From Agromyces sp. Soil535 (GTDB lineage: Bacteria > Actinomycetota > Actinomycetes > Actinomycetales > Microbacteriaceae): a DNA stretch of 64,000 nucleotides. Below the pieces are notes generated by a model. It saw nothing but the letters and a program-made list of their open reading frames with translations. It was not told the DNA's origin and searched no databases. Positions within the stretch are counted from its first letter, which is position 1, and each line of letters starts with the position of its first letter. Positions 17,959-26,549 of the stretch are shown in pieces. Where the stretch lies: assembly GCF_001428255.1 (NCBI RefSeq), contig NZ_LMRW01000013.1, positions 1-64,000 of the forward strand, given 5' to 3'. The position numbers and the translations under genes were made by a program.

Positions 17959-18702
17959 ATGAGCGGGCAGACGGCCATCCGGATCGAGCAGCTCGGCAAG
18001 CGCTTCGGCGCCGGGCCGCTCGTGCTCGACGACGTGAACCTGTCGATCGAGACGGGTGAGTTCGTCTGCCTGCTCGGCGCCTCGGGCTGCGGCAAGTCGA
18101 CCCTCCTCAATCTCATCGCGGGGCTCGACCGGCCGACGACCGGGTCGATCGACGTGCCGACCGAGGGCGCCGCCGTGATGTTCCAGGAGTCGGCGCTCAT
18201 GCCGTGGCTGACCGCCCGGCAGAACGTCGAGCTGGCCCTGCGGCTGCGCGGCGTCGCGCGGTCGGCCCGGCGCGGCGAGGCGCTCGAGCTCCTCGACGTC
18301 GTCAACCTCGCGGATGCCGCGGAGAAGCGCCCGCACGAGCTCTCGGGCGGCATGCGCCAGCGCGTCGCCCTCGCCCGCGCCCTCGCGCAGGACCGGCCCG
18401 TGCTCCTCATGGACGAGCCGTTCGCCGCCCTCGACGCGATCACGCGCGACCTGCTCCACGAGGAGCTCGAGCGCGTGTGGCGGCGAACCGGCCGCACCAT
18501 CGTGTTCGTCACGCACAACGTGCGCGAGGCGGCCAGGCTCGGCCAGCGCGTCGTCCTGCTCTCCAGCCGGCCCGGCCGGGTCGCCGGCGAGTGGCGTATC
18601 GACTCGACCGAGGGCCGGCGCATCGAGTCGCCCGAGGTCGCGGCGCTCTCGATCGAGATCACCGAGCAGCTCCGGAAGGAGATCCGCCGAAATGCCGCAT
18701 GA
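17959..18702 (+). CDS. ssuB: ABC transporter ATP-binding protein, SsuB/TauB-like
   Basis: The 247-residue ATPase has Walker A GASGCGKST, Q-loop MFQESALMPWLT, signature LSGGMRQRVALARA, Walker B VLLMDEPFAALD and the switch His in FVTHNVREA. It couples to the permease encoded next. A ribosome site GGAGTAGGAGC precedes ATG 17959. The permease start codon lies inside the last codons of this gene (11-bp overlap), suggesting translational coupling. Confidence 0.92.
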   Translation: MSGQTAIRIEQLGKRFGAGPLVLDDVNLSIETGEFVCLLGASGCGKSTLLNLIAGLDRPTTGSIDVPTEGAAVMFQESALMPWLTARQNVELALRLRGVARSARRGEALELLDVVNLADAAEKRPHELSGGMRQRVALARALAQDRPVLLMDEPFAALDAITRDLLHEELERVWRRTGRTIVFVTHNVREAARLGQRVVLLSSRPGRVAGEWRIDSTEGRRIESPEVAALSIEITEQLRKEIRRNAA

Positions 18703-19693
18703 CACCGTCACGGAACTGTCGCGGGTCGAGGAGGGCGCGCAGCACCCGTCTCGAAACCCCGATGCGAGTAACCCGCAGCCGGGATTCGAGACGCCGCTGC
18801 CCGGCTCGTCAACCCGCGGAGCCTCCGAACACGACGACCTCCGCAGCCTCGAGGCCGGCCTCGACCGCCTGCAGACCTCCCCCGACCGCGCCCCGAGCGC
18901 CTGGCGCCGGTTCACCACGAGCGTGGTGCCGCCGATCGTCTTCGTCGTCGCGCTCGTCGCCGCGTGGCAGCTCTACGTCGTCGTCGCCCAGCCGCGGCCC
19001 GACATCGTGCCCGGCCCGGTCGACGTGTTCAATGCGATGGCACAGGCGTGGGAGTCGGGCCGGCTGCAGCTCGCCGTCGTCACGAGCCTCGAGCGCGGTG
19101 TCGTCGGGTTCCTCATCGCCGTGATCATCGGCACGCCCCTCGGCCTGCTGCTCGCCGAGGTGAAGCCGCTGCGCCGGGCCGTCGGCCCCATCATCTCGGG
19201 CCTGCAGGTGCTGCCGTCGGTCGCATGGGTGCCCGCCGCCATCCTCTGGTTCGGACTCACGGATGCCACGGTGTACTTCGTCGTGCTCATGGGCGCCGTG
19301 CCGTCGATCGTGAACGGCCTCATCGCGGGCGTCGAGCAGGTCCCGCCGCAGCTGCGCCGTGTCGGCACCGTGCTCGGCGCCGGACGCACGCGGCTCGCGA
19401 CGCTCGTCGTGCTGCCGGCCGCGCTTCCCGGCTACGTCGCCGGACTCAAGCAGGGCTGGGCGTTCTCGTGGCGCTCGCTCATGGCTGCCGAGATCATCAC
19501 GGTGGGCGGCACGATCGGCTTCGGCCTCGGCTCGATGCTCAACCAGAGCCGGGAGCTCGCCGACATCGCGAGCGTGCTCGCGACGATCCTCGTGATCCTC
19601 GCCATCGGCATCCTCATCGAGCTCGTGTTCTTCGCCCCGCTCGAGCGTCGGATGCTCCGCCGCCGCGGCCTGCTCCAGGGAGGCACCCGATGA
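18692..19693 (+). CDS. ssuC: ABC transporter permease, SsuC/TauC-like
   Basis: The 333-residue product has six membrane segments from about residue 75 on and the EAA-type loop LRRVGTVLGAGRTRLATLVVLP. The N-terminal 70 residues are hydrophilic and partly written by an inverted REP-like pair (LSRVEEGAQHPSRNP and GFETPLPGSSTR). Usual SsuC proteins are near 260-280 residues. ATG 18692 has GGAAGGAGAT upstream within ssuB. A GTG pair after the repeat (near residue 73) could serve as an alternative start but would lose the overlap with ssuB. Confidence 0.9.
   Translation: MPHDTVTELSRVEEGAQHPSRNPDASNPQPGFETPLPGSSTRGASEHDDLRSLEAGLDRLQTSPDRAPSAWRRFTTSVVPPIVFVVALVAAWQLYVVVAQPRPDIVPGPVDVFNAMAQAWESGRLQLAVVTSLERGVVGFLIAVIIGTPLGLLLAEVKPLRRAVGPIISGLQVLPSVAWVPAAILWFGLTDATVYFVVLMGAVPSIVNGLIAGVEQVPPQLRRVGTVLGAGRTRLATLVVLPAALPGYVAGLKQGWAFSWRSLMAAEIITVGGTIGFGLGSMLNQSRELADIASVLATILVILAIGILIELVFFAPLERRMLRRRGLLQGGTR
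18723..18815. repeat. Inverted REP-like pair inside ssuC
   Basis: Element 18723-18758 runs GGGTCGAGGAG to GTCTCGAAACCC. The inverted partner at 18781-18815 (GGGATTCGAGACG to TCGTCAACCC) has a few changes. Confidence 0.88.
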
Positions 19694-20586
19694 CCGCCGA
19701 ACTCTCTGCGGGTCGAGGAGCGACGCCGCAGGCGACGCGTCTCGAGACCCTCCCTGCGCACACACCGGGTTTCGAGACGCGCGCTGACGAACGCTCCTCA
19801 ACCCGCGGCAAGGTGACCCTCGTCGGCGCCGGCCCGGGTGACCCGGGCCTGCTCACCCTCCGCGGGCTCCGCGCACTCGAAGCCGCCGACGTCATCGTCG
19901 CCGACCGGCTCGGCGCGCGCGGCGTGCTCGACGGGCTCGCCGCAGAGGGCGTCGACCTCGAAGCCGAGATCGTCGACGTCGGCAAGCTGCCCGGCCACCA
20001 CGCTGTGCCGCAGGACGCCATCAACGAGCTGCTCGTCACCCTCGCCCGCGACGGCAGGCAAGTCGTGCGCCTGAAGGGCGGCGATCCGTTCGTCTTCGGC
20101 CGCGGCGGCGAGGAGGTCGCGTTCTGCCATGATGCCGGCGTCGACGTCGAGGTGATCCCCGGCATCACCAGCGCCATCTCGGTGCCGGCCATCGCGGGCA
20201 TCCCGCTCACGCACCGCGGCCTCGCGACCACGTTCACCGTCGTCACCGGCCACGACCAGATCCAGGCGCTCGGCGGCGGCCGCGACCACACGGTCGTGCT
20301 GCTCATGGGCATCGGCACGCTCGCCAACTCGGCGATCACGCTCGCCCGCGGCGAGCGCGGCGGCCGCTGCCCCGTCGCGATCATCGAGGACGGCTACGGA
20401 CCCGGCCAGCGCGTCACCGTGGGCACGCTCGACACGATCGCGCTGCAGGCGGCGCGGCGCGGCATCCGCTCGCCCGCCGTCGTCGTGGTCGGCGACGTCG
20501 TGACCCTCAGCCCGTACGCGCCCTTCTCGCTGATTGAGCCTGTCGAAATCAGCGGGCGCGCCGAGCCGACCAGCCAGTCCCTCTGA
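19690..20586 (+). CDS. cobA: Uroporphyrinogen-III C-methyltransferase
   Basis: This SAM-dependent enzyme makes precorrin-2 for siroheme. The core begins VTLVGAGPGDPGLLT, followed by VVRLKGGDPFVFGRGGEE, PGITSAISVPAIAGIPLTHRG and TVVLLMGIG, all SUMT hallmarks. At 298 residues it carries about 40 extra N-terminal residues from an inverted REP-like pair, and a C-terminal tail partly written by another repeat (SLIEPVEISGR). ATG 19690 overlaps the ssuC stop; GTG 19813 would give a repeat-free protein and is a real alternative. No precorrin-2 oxidase domain is fused, so that step must come from elsewhere. Confidence 0.9.
   Translation: MTAELSAGRGATPQATRLETLPAHTPGFETRADERSSTRGKVTLVGAGPGDPGLLTLRGLRALEAADVIVADRLGARGVLDGLAAEGVDLEAEIVDVGKLPGHHAVPQDAINELLVTLARDGRQVVRLKGGDPFVFGRGGEEVAFCHDAGVDVEVIPGITSAISVPAIAGIPLTHRGLATTFTVVTGHDQIQALGGGRDHTVVLLMGIGTLANSAITLARGERGGRCPVAIIEDGYGPGQRVTVGTLDTIALQAARRGIRSPAVVVVGDVVTLSPYAPFSLIEPVEISGRAEPTSQSL
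19710..19804. repeat. Inverted REP-like pair inside cobA
   Basis: Element 19710-19750 (GGGTCGAGGAGCG to TCTCGAGACCC) is followed by its inverse at 19767-19804 (GGGTTTCGAGACG to CTCCTCAACCC). Confidence 0.9.
20531..20552. repeat. Second repeat family, copy 1 (end of cobA)
   Basis: TGATTGAGCCTGTCGAAATC lies in the last codons of cobA. The inverted counterpart (GGTTTCGACAGGCTCAACC) lies at 22269-22287 in the ferredoxin gene, so the two flank the ferredoxin reductase gene. Confidence 0.75.
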
Positions 20587-20626
20587 ACCCCGAGACCCCG
20601 GTCCACCCACCGAAAGGCCCCGCAGA

Positions 20627-22042
20627 ATGACCCGTCCCCTCCGCGTCGCGATCGTCGGCGCCGGCCCCGCCGGCATCTACGCCGGCAACATCCTCAACCG
20701 CCAGGTCACCGAGGCCGGCGGCGAGGTGGCGATCGACCTGTTCGAGTCGCTCCCCGCGCCGTACGGCCTCATCCGCTACGGCGTTGCGCCCGACCACCCG
20801 CGCATCAAGGGCATCGTGAACTCGCTGCACGAGATGCTCGACGCGGGCACGATCCGACTCATCGGCAACGTCGAGGTCGGCCGCGACCTCACCGTCGACG
20901 AGCTGCGCGAACGCTACGACGCGGTCGTCTTCGCGACCGGTGCGCTGAAGGACGCCCCGCTCGACATCCCCGGCATCGGCCTGCCCGGCTCCTACGGTGC
21001 CGCCGACCTGGTCGCCTGGTACGACGGGCACCCCGACGTGTCGCGCGAGTGGCCGCTCGAAGCCGAGCAGATCGCGGTCATCGGCAACGGGAACGTCGCC
21101 CTCGACATCGCCCGGGTGCTGGCGAAGCATCCGAAGGACCTGCTCTCGACGGATGTCCCGGCGAACGTCGTCGCGGGCCTCGAGGCGTCGCCCGTGACCG
21201 ACGTGCACGTGTTCGGCCGCCGCGGGCCCACCCACGTGAAGTTCACCCCCATCGAGCTGCGCGAGCTCGGCGAGGTGCCCGACGTCGACATCGTGGTCTA
21301 CGACGACGACTTCGAACGTGCAGCGAACGACCCGCACGCCGAGCAGCTGCACGCCTCGAACAACCAGGTCAAGGTCATGACCCGAACGTTGAACGGCTGG
21401 CGCAAGCCCGCCGACTGGCAGCCGACAGCCTCACGGCGCCTGCACCTGCACTTCCTGCACACCCCGGTCGAGGTGCTCGGCGACGGGCGCGTTGAAGGCG
21501 TGCGCTTCGAGCGCACCCGCCCGGTTGGCGACGGATCGGTCGAGGGAACCGGCGAGTTCGTCGACGTGCCAGTGCAGGCGGTCTACCGCGCGGTCGGCTA
21601 CGCGAGCTCGCCGCTGCCCGGCGTGCCGTTCGACGAGCGCGCCGCCGTGATCCCGAACGACGGCGGCCGGGTGACGGATGCCGCGCGCTCGGCGCTCCCC
21701 GGCGTGTACGCGACCGGCTGGATCAAGCGCGGCCCCGTCGGCCTCATCGGTCACACGAAGGGCGACGCGCTCGAGACGATCACCAACCTCCTTGCGGATG
21801 CCGCGGCGGGCGCGCTGCCCGAACCGGTCGTCTCGGCAGGGCCCGACGGCGACGAGGTGTTCGAGCTGCTCGAGGCCCGCGGCATCCGCTTCACCACCTG
21901 GGCCGGCTGGCTGGAACTCGACGCGCACGAGCGCGGCCTCGGCGACGCGTGGGAGGGCGACGTCGTGCGCGAGCGCGTGAAGGTCGTGCCCCGCGACGAG
22001 CAGGTGGAGCTCTCGCGCGCAGGCTCCCTGGTCGGCTCGTGA
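20627..22042 (+). CDS. fprA: Ferredoxin--NADP+ reductase, FprA type
   Basis: The 471-residue FAD protein passes electrons from NADPH to ferredoxin. The FAD site is VAIVGAGPAGIYAGN, the NADP site IAVIGNGNVALDIARV, with GVAPDHPRIKG and the C-terminal GWIKRGPVGLIGHTK typical of adrenodoxin-reductase-like FprA. ATG 20627 is preceded by a GAAAGG ribosome site. GTGA overlap with the ferredoxin gene marks them as a unit. In this operon the pair most likely powers the sulfite reductase. Confidence 0.95.
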   Translation: MTRPLRVAIVGAGPAGIYAGNILNRQVTEAGGEVAIDLFESLPAPYGLIRYGVAPDHPRIKGIVNSLHEMLDAGTIRLIGNVEVGRDLTVDELRERYDAVVFATGALKDAPLDIPGIGLPGSYGAADLVAWYDGHPDVSREWPLEAEQIAVIGNGNVALDIARVLAKHPKDLLSTDVPANVVAGLEASPVTDVHVFGRRGPTHVKFTPIELRELGEVPDVDIVVYDDDFERAANDPHAEQLHASNNQVKVMTRTLNGWRKPADWQPTASRRLHLHFLHTPVEVLGDGRVEGVRFERTRPVGDGSVEGTGEFVDVPVQAVYRAVGYASSPLPGVPFDERAAVIPNDGGRVTDAARSALPGVYATGWIKRGPVGLIGHTKGDALETITNLLADAAAGALPEPVVSAGPDGDEVFELLEARGIRFTTWAGWLELDAHERGLGDAWEGDVVRERVKVVPRDEQVELSRAGSLVGS

Positions 22043-22377
22043 CGTACGTCATCGCGCTGCCATGCGTGGACGTCAAGGACCGCGCGTGCATCGACGAGTG
22101 CCCGGTCGACTGCATCTACGAGGGTGAGCGCTCGCTCTACATCCACCCCGACGAGTGCGTCGACTGCGGCGCGTGCGAGCCGGTGTGCCCGGTCGAGGCG
22201 ATCTACTACGAGGACGACCTCCCCGACGTCTGGGCGGACTACTACAAGGCCAACGTCGAGTTCTTCGAGGTTTCGACAGGCTCAACCCAAGCTCTCGGCT
22301 CGCCCGGTGGCGCCGCGAAGGTCGGCGCGCTCAGCTACGACCACCCGGTCGTGGCTGCGCTCCCGCCGCAGGCATAG
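22039..22377 (+). CDS. fdxA: 7Fe ferredoxin (FdxA/FdxC-like)
   Basis: The 112-residue product begins with GTG 22039 overlapping the fprA stop. Cys 9, 17 and 21 with Cys 50, and Cys 25 with Cys 40, 43 and 46, match the 3Fe-4S plus 4Fe-4S pattern of actinobacterial ferredoxins. Length to about residue 78 is standard. The tail after FFEVSTGSTQ includes residues written by a dispersed repeat (22269-22287). It is the expected electron donor to Sir. Confidence 0.95.
   Translation: MTYVIALPCVDVKDRACIDECPVDCIYEGERSLYIHPDECVDCGACEPVCPVEAIYYEDDLPDVWADYYKANVEFFEVSTGSTQALGSPGGAAKVGALSYDHPVVAALPPQA
22269..22287. repeat. Second repeat family, copy 2 (inside fdxA)
   Basis: GGTTTCGACAGGCTCAACC is the inverted form of the copy at 20531-20552. 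It encodes part of the tail of the ferredoxin. Confidence 0.75.
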
Positions 22378-22396
22378 TTCGCGGGTCTCTGTTCCG

Positions 22397-22490
22397 GGGT
22401 TGAGGAGCGACCGCCGAAGGCGGACGCGTCTCGAAACCCGCTGGCCGTACGTCGGGTTTCGAGACGGCCGCTGCGCGGCCTCCTCAACCC
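22397..22490. repeat. Inverted REP-like pair downstream of fdxA
   Basis: Element 22397-22439 (GGGTTGAGGAGCG to TCTCGAAACCC) and inverse 22454-22490 (GGGTTTCGAGACGG to CTCCTCAACCC) lie in the gap between the convergent ferredoxin and glycosyltransferase genes. The resulting hairpin may also stop or stabilise transcripts there. Confidence 0.92.
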
Positions 22491-22549
22491 ACGGGGGTCG
22501 ACACAGACGCGTGACGCGCTCGTAGAACGCCGCGGACGTCCCGAAGTCG

Positions 22550-23776
22550 TCAGGCGCGGATGGTCACGCCCCGCGAGTCCGCCACGAACCGCATGACGGT
22601 CTCGTAGAACACCTCGTGCGCCCGGGTGACGGCGTGGTCGTCCAGGAGCCCCGGCGTCGCTGCGGCCCATGCCGCGAGACGCGCCCGCAGCTCGGCGTCG
22701 GTGTCGAGGCGCTCCAGCGCCGCGGCGAGGGCGTCGACGTCGCGCGGCGGCACGAGCAGCCCGTTCACGCCATCGGTGATCCACTCCGCCGGGCCGCCCT
22801 CGTCGACCGCGACGACCGCGCGGCCTGCGGCGAGGTACTGCAGCACGTTCTGGCCGAGGGGTTCGGGTCGGGTCGACGCCTGCACCGCGACATCCCACCC
22901 TGCGATCAGCGCGTCGACGTCGTTCACGTGCCCGAGGAAGTCGACCTGGCCGTCGACGCCGAGCTCCTGCGCGCGCAGGCGCAGGTCGTCGAGGTGGTCC
23001 TCATGGCCGAACAGGGCCTCACCCGCGAGCTGGAGGCGCACGTCGCGTCCGTGGAACACCCGGGCGAAGGCTTCGAGCAGCACGTGCTGGCCCTTCCACG
23101 GGTCGATGCGCGCGAGCATCCCGATCATCCGGACCGGCCCGTCGACCGCGGCGCCCGCACCGCCACGTCGGAGGCCCGACGCGCTCGGGATGACCTCGGA
23201 CGGCACCCCGTCGCGCAGGTACGCCCGTGCGGACTCGAGCGTCGCATGCGAGTTGGCGATGACGCCGTCGGCCCGCGGCAGTACAAGGCGCACCATGAGC
23301 GTGTGTCCGGAACGACCGAGTGCATCGGGGTCGACGAGGTCGCGCAGGTGCACCACGAACGGCTTGCGCGACCACCGGGTGGCGATCGCGCCGTAGGCGG
23401 CCGCTCGGGCGGTGTTCGCGTCGACCAGGTCGGCGCGCAGGAACGCCCGCGTGAGCCGCACGCTCATCGCCTGCGCGATCACCCGCGTTCCGACGCCCAG
23501 CGCGGCGCGCACGCCGCCGGTGCTCGCACCGGCGGGTTGGCTGAATCCGGAGACCCGGCGAGGGATCCCGGCCGGCACGCCGTCGTAGATCCCGAGTCCG
23601 CGACCCGACGACGGCGCGAGCAGCAGGAACGGCGCCCATCTCGGCTCGGCGCGCAGCATTCGGAGCAACGCGAACTCGGCGCCGCCGACCACGCTGGTGT
23701 GGTCGAGGTGCAGGATCCGGAGGGGGCGGCGCTTCATCGCCGTTCCGCGAGCCGAGACCCCCGCGAGCTGGGTCAT
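22550..23776 (-). CDS. Glycosyltransferase family 4
   Basis: The 408-residue product is a GT-B fold retaining glycosyltransferase. The N-terminal domain begins LRILHLDHTSVVGGAEFALLRML; the C-terminal nucleotide-sugar domain has MLARIDPWKGQHVLLEA and an E-x7-E-like region around RPEPLGQNVLQYLAAG. ATG 23776 overlaps the phosphatase stop as ATGA, so both are one transcript. A role in surface-glycan assembly follows from the locus; donor and acceptor are unknown. Confidence 0.88.
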   Translation of the reverse strand: MTQLAGVSARGTAMKRRPLRILHLDHTSVVGGAEFALLRMLRAEPRWAPFLLLAPSSGRGLGIYDGVPAGIPRRVSGFSQPAGASTGGVRAALGVGTRVIAQAMSVRLTRAFLRADLVDANTARAAAYGAIATRWSRKPFVVHLRDLVDPDALGRSGHTLMVRLVLPRADGVIANSHATLESARAYLRDGVPSEVIPSASGLRRGGAGAAVDGPVRMIGMLARIDPWKGQHVLLEAFARVFHGRDVRLQLAGEALFGHEDHLDDLRLRAQELGVDGQVDFLGHVNDVDALIAGWDVAVQASTRPEPLGQNVLQYLAAGRAVVAVDEGGPAEWITDGVNGLLVPPRDVDALAAALERLDTDAELRARLAAWAAATPGLLDDHAVTRAHEVFYETVMRFVADSRGVTIRA

Positions 23777-24498
23777 GCCTCTCGCCGTCCTCGTGGGAGC
23801 ACGCGCGGGGCGGATGCCGCATGCGGCGCCTCGGTCGCCACGTCGAAGTCGGCCGCCTCACCCGCGGTGGTGTACGCGGCGACCTCGGCGGGCGGCATCC
23901 CCAGCAGCACGCCGGCGAGCGCGGCGAGCGGGGGAACCTCCTGGCGAGCCATGAGGCGGTACTCGTCATCGTCCTTGCCCTGCGGGTCGACGATGTCGTC
24001 GTCGTCGCCTCCCGACTGGGCGATCATGCGGTGCTCAGCGAACGCACCGACCCGGGCTCGCATCTCGTCCGCCGACGCCGGAGCCGGCATCGCGGGCAGC
24101 TCGCCGGCGATCCGCCCGGCCTCGCGGATCGTGAACGTCGATCGCACCGCGCCGGGCACCATGGCGAGCACGTCGTCGCGCTGGTCGGTCGAGGACACGA
24201 GCACGAGGTCGGCGGCGCGGACGGTTTCCTCGGTGAGCTGCTGCGCCCGGTGGCCCGACCCGTCGGCGCCGAGCGCCGCGGCGATGGCGCGCGCGCGGCG
24301 GCCCATCCGGTTCCCGACGGGCGCGCGCAGGCCCGCGCTCGTCACGCGCACTCCGGCGGCGAGCAATGCGGGCAGGTACCACCCCGCCCACTCGCGTAGA
24401 AGCACCGCGCCGAGGGCCGAGCGGTTGACGTTGCCCGTGCACACGACGAGCACCGTGAACGAGCCTGGTTCCACGCCACCCCACCTTCCAGATCCCAT
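23773..24498 (-). CDS. Low-molecular-weight protein tyrosine phosphatase (Wzb-like)
   Basis: The 241-residue product contains the catalytic P-loop VVCTGNVNRSAL (C-x5-R-S) near the N-terminus and a likely general-acid region DIVDPQGKDDDEY near residue 185. It is longer than usual members (about 150-190) because of an Ala/Glu/Arg-rich C-terminal extension. Such enzymes reset tyrosine autokinases of the Wzc type, and one is encoded at 36992-38518. Start is ATG 24498; GTG 24513 is possible. It is divergent from the next gene across 56 bp. Confidence 0.87.
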   Translation of the reverse strand: MGSGRWGGVEPGSFTVLVVCTGNVNRSALGAVLLREWAGWYLPALLAAGVRVTSAGLRAPVGNRMGRRARAIAAALGADGSGHRAQQLTEETVRAADLVLVSSTDQRDDVLAMVPGAVRSTFTIREAGRIAGELPAMPAPASADEMRARVGAFAEHRMIAQSGGDDDDIVDPQGKDDDEYRLMARQEVPPLAALAGVLLGMPPAEVAAYTTAGEAADFDVATEAPHAASAPRVLPRGRREA

Positions 24499-24554
24499 CC
24501 GAAACCCGAGCACACCACGGATAGGGTTTCCGATAGGAGTCTAGAGGGGGTATC

Positions 24555-26549
24555 GTGCGCGCACTGAGGGTCTCGCACAGCGCCGTCGTCGACGAGTGGC
24601 GCGGACGTGAGCGCGCACTCGCCGATCTCGGCGTCGACGTGACGTTGTTAAGCGCGCGTCGGTGGCACGCCGGCGGCACGCCGGTGTCGCTCGAACCGCG
24701 TCCCGGCGAGCGGGTGACAGGGGTTCCGACGGCCGGGCAGCACCCCGCACTCTTCCTTTACGACCCGCGTCCGATCTGGCGTGCCCTCGGCGAGCGCTGG
24801 GACGTCATCGACGTGCACGAGGAGCCGTTCGCGCTCGCGACCGCCGAGATCCTCCTGCTGCGTGCGCTCCGCACCCGCGCCCGCCGCACACCCGTCGTGT
24901 TCTACACCGCGCAGAACCTGCGCAAACGGTACCCGGTGCCGTTCCGGTGGCTCGAACGATGGGCGCTGCGCGAGGCATCCGGCATCTCGGCCTGCAACGC
25001 CGAGGCGGCCCGCATCGTCGAGGCGAAGGGCTTCCCAGGGCGCTCGCGGGTGATCCCGCTCGGCATCGACGTCGATCGGTTCAGCCCGGCGGATGCCGCG
25101 ACCGAGCCTTCGACCACGAACCCGGATGCCGCTGGCGACGCGAACCCCATCACCGTCGGCTTCCTCGGCCGCCTCGTCCCGGAGAAGGGCGTGTTGGTGC
25201 TGCTGGACGCCGTCGCGCGCGACCCGCGCCTCCGGCTCCGCATCGGAGGCTCGGGGCCGCTCGCCGACGATCTCGCGGAGCGCGCGGCCACCGCCGGCAT
25301 CGCCGACCGCGTCGAGCTCGTCGGGCCGATCGACACCGACGACGTGGTCGCCTTCCTTCGCAGCCTCGACGTGCTCGCCGTGCCCTCGCTGCCGACGCCC
25401 TCGTGGACCGAGCAGTTCGGGCGCGTCGCCGTGGAGGCGATGGCGTGCGGCGTGCCGGTCGTCTCCAGCGACGCCGGCGCCCTCCCCGACGTCGTGGGGG
25501 GTGCGGGCCTCGTCGTGCCGGCGGGCGAAGCGCCAGCCCTCGCCGACGCGCTGGCCGAGGCCGGCGGGCCACGAGCCGCGGAGCTCAGCGTCAGCGGGCT
25601 GGCGCGCGCCGCCGAGTGCAGCTGGACCGCGGTCGGCCGCGACTACCTCGACCTGTACCGATCGGTCGTGCACGCGGCATCCGCAGCCCCGCTGCCCGAC
25701 CTGGAGGTGGTCGTCGTCGCGTACGGCGCGCCCGAGTTGCTGCGGCGGGCGCTGGAGCCGCTGACGGCGCTGCCGATGACCGTGGTCGACAACTCGTCGC
25801 TGCCCGAGATCGCCGCGCTCTGCGCCGAGCTCGGCCTGCGCTACCTCGACCCGGGGCGAAACGGCGGTTTCGCGGCGGGCGTGAACGTCGCGCTCGCCGA
25901 CCGCCTACGGCCGGGCACCGACGTGCTGCTGCTCAACCCCGACGCGGTCATCTCGGCCGGGGACGTCGCGGTGCTGCACACGGCACTGCGTGCCCGGCCC
26001 GACCTCGCAAGCGTCGGCCCGCTGCAGGTCGACGACGACGGCACGCCTGCGCGCGTGGAGTGGCAGTTCCCCTCGCCGAGCGCAACGTGGCTCGAGGCGA
26101 TCGGGCTCGCCCGCGTGCGCCGCGGCTCCCGCTTCGTGATCGGCTCGGTGCTCCTGCTCCGGGCCGAGGCACTGGACCAGGTCGGCGGATTCGACGAGCG
26201 GTTCTTCCTCTACGCCGAGGAGACCGACTGGGCCTACCGTGCCCACCGGCTCGGCTGGAGCCATGCGTCGGTGCCCGAGGCGCGGGCGGTCCACGCCGGT
26301 GCGGCCACGAGCGGCGACCCCTCGCGGCGCGAGGCGCACTTCCACGCCTCGCAGGAGCACTACCTGCGCAAGCACTACGGCACCCTCGGCTGGCAGTCCG
26401 CGCGCGTCGCACAATGGCTCGGGTCGATGGTCCGCTCGGTCGTGTTGCCGGGCGAACGGGGCCGGGCGGCGCGCAAGCGGGCGGCGCTGTACCGGCTCGG
26501 GCCGGTGCGCGTGGAGGCTCGGTACCTCGAACGGGAGGCTGCCGCATGA
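24555..26549 (+). CDS. Bifunctional glycosyltransferase, GT4 fused to GT2
   Basis: The 664-residue product joins two enzymes. Residues 1-375 form a GT4 with VGFLGRLVPEKGVLVLLDA and EQFGRVAVEAMACGVPVVSSD. Residues 382-664 form a GT2 of the rhamnosyltransferase kind, with LEVVVVAYGAPELLRRAL, LLLNPDAV as the DxD-like site and FDERFFLYAEETDWAYR as the catalytic loop. Fusion suggests two consecutive sugars are added by one chain. GTG 24555 follows GAGGGGGT. It starts a five-gene plus-strand run of glycosyltransferases. Confidence 0.88.
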   Translation: MRALRVSHSAVVDEWRGRERALADLGVDVTLLSARRWHAGGTPVSLEPRPGERVTGVPTAGQHPALFLYDPRPIWRALGERWDVIDVHEEPFALATAEILLLRALRTRARRTPVVFYTAQNLRKRYPVPFRWLERWALREASGISACNAEAARIVEAKGFPGRSRVIPLGIDVDRFSPADAATEPSTTNPDAAGDANPITVGFLGRLVPEKGVLVLLDAVARDPRLRLRIGGSGPLADDLAERAATAGIADRVELVGPIDTDDVVAFLRSLDVLAVPSLPTPSWTEQFGRVAVEAMACGVPVVSSDAGALPDVVGGAGLVVPAGEAPALADALAEAGGPRAAELSVSGLARAAECSWTAVGRDYLDLYRSVVHAASAAPLPDLEVVVVAYGAPELLRRALEPLTALPMTVVDNSSLPEIAALCAELGLRYLDPGRNGGFAAGVNVALADRLRPGTDVLLLNPDAVISAGDVAVLHTALRARPDLASVGPLQVDDDGTPARVEWQFPSPSATWLEAIGLARVRRGSRFVIGSVLLLRAEALDQVGGFDERFFLYAEETDWAYRAHRLGWSHASVPEARAVHAGAATSGDPSRREAHFHASQEHYLRKHYGTLGWQSARVAQWLGSMVRSVVLPGERGRAARKRAALYRLGPVRVEARYLEREAAA

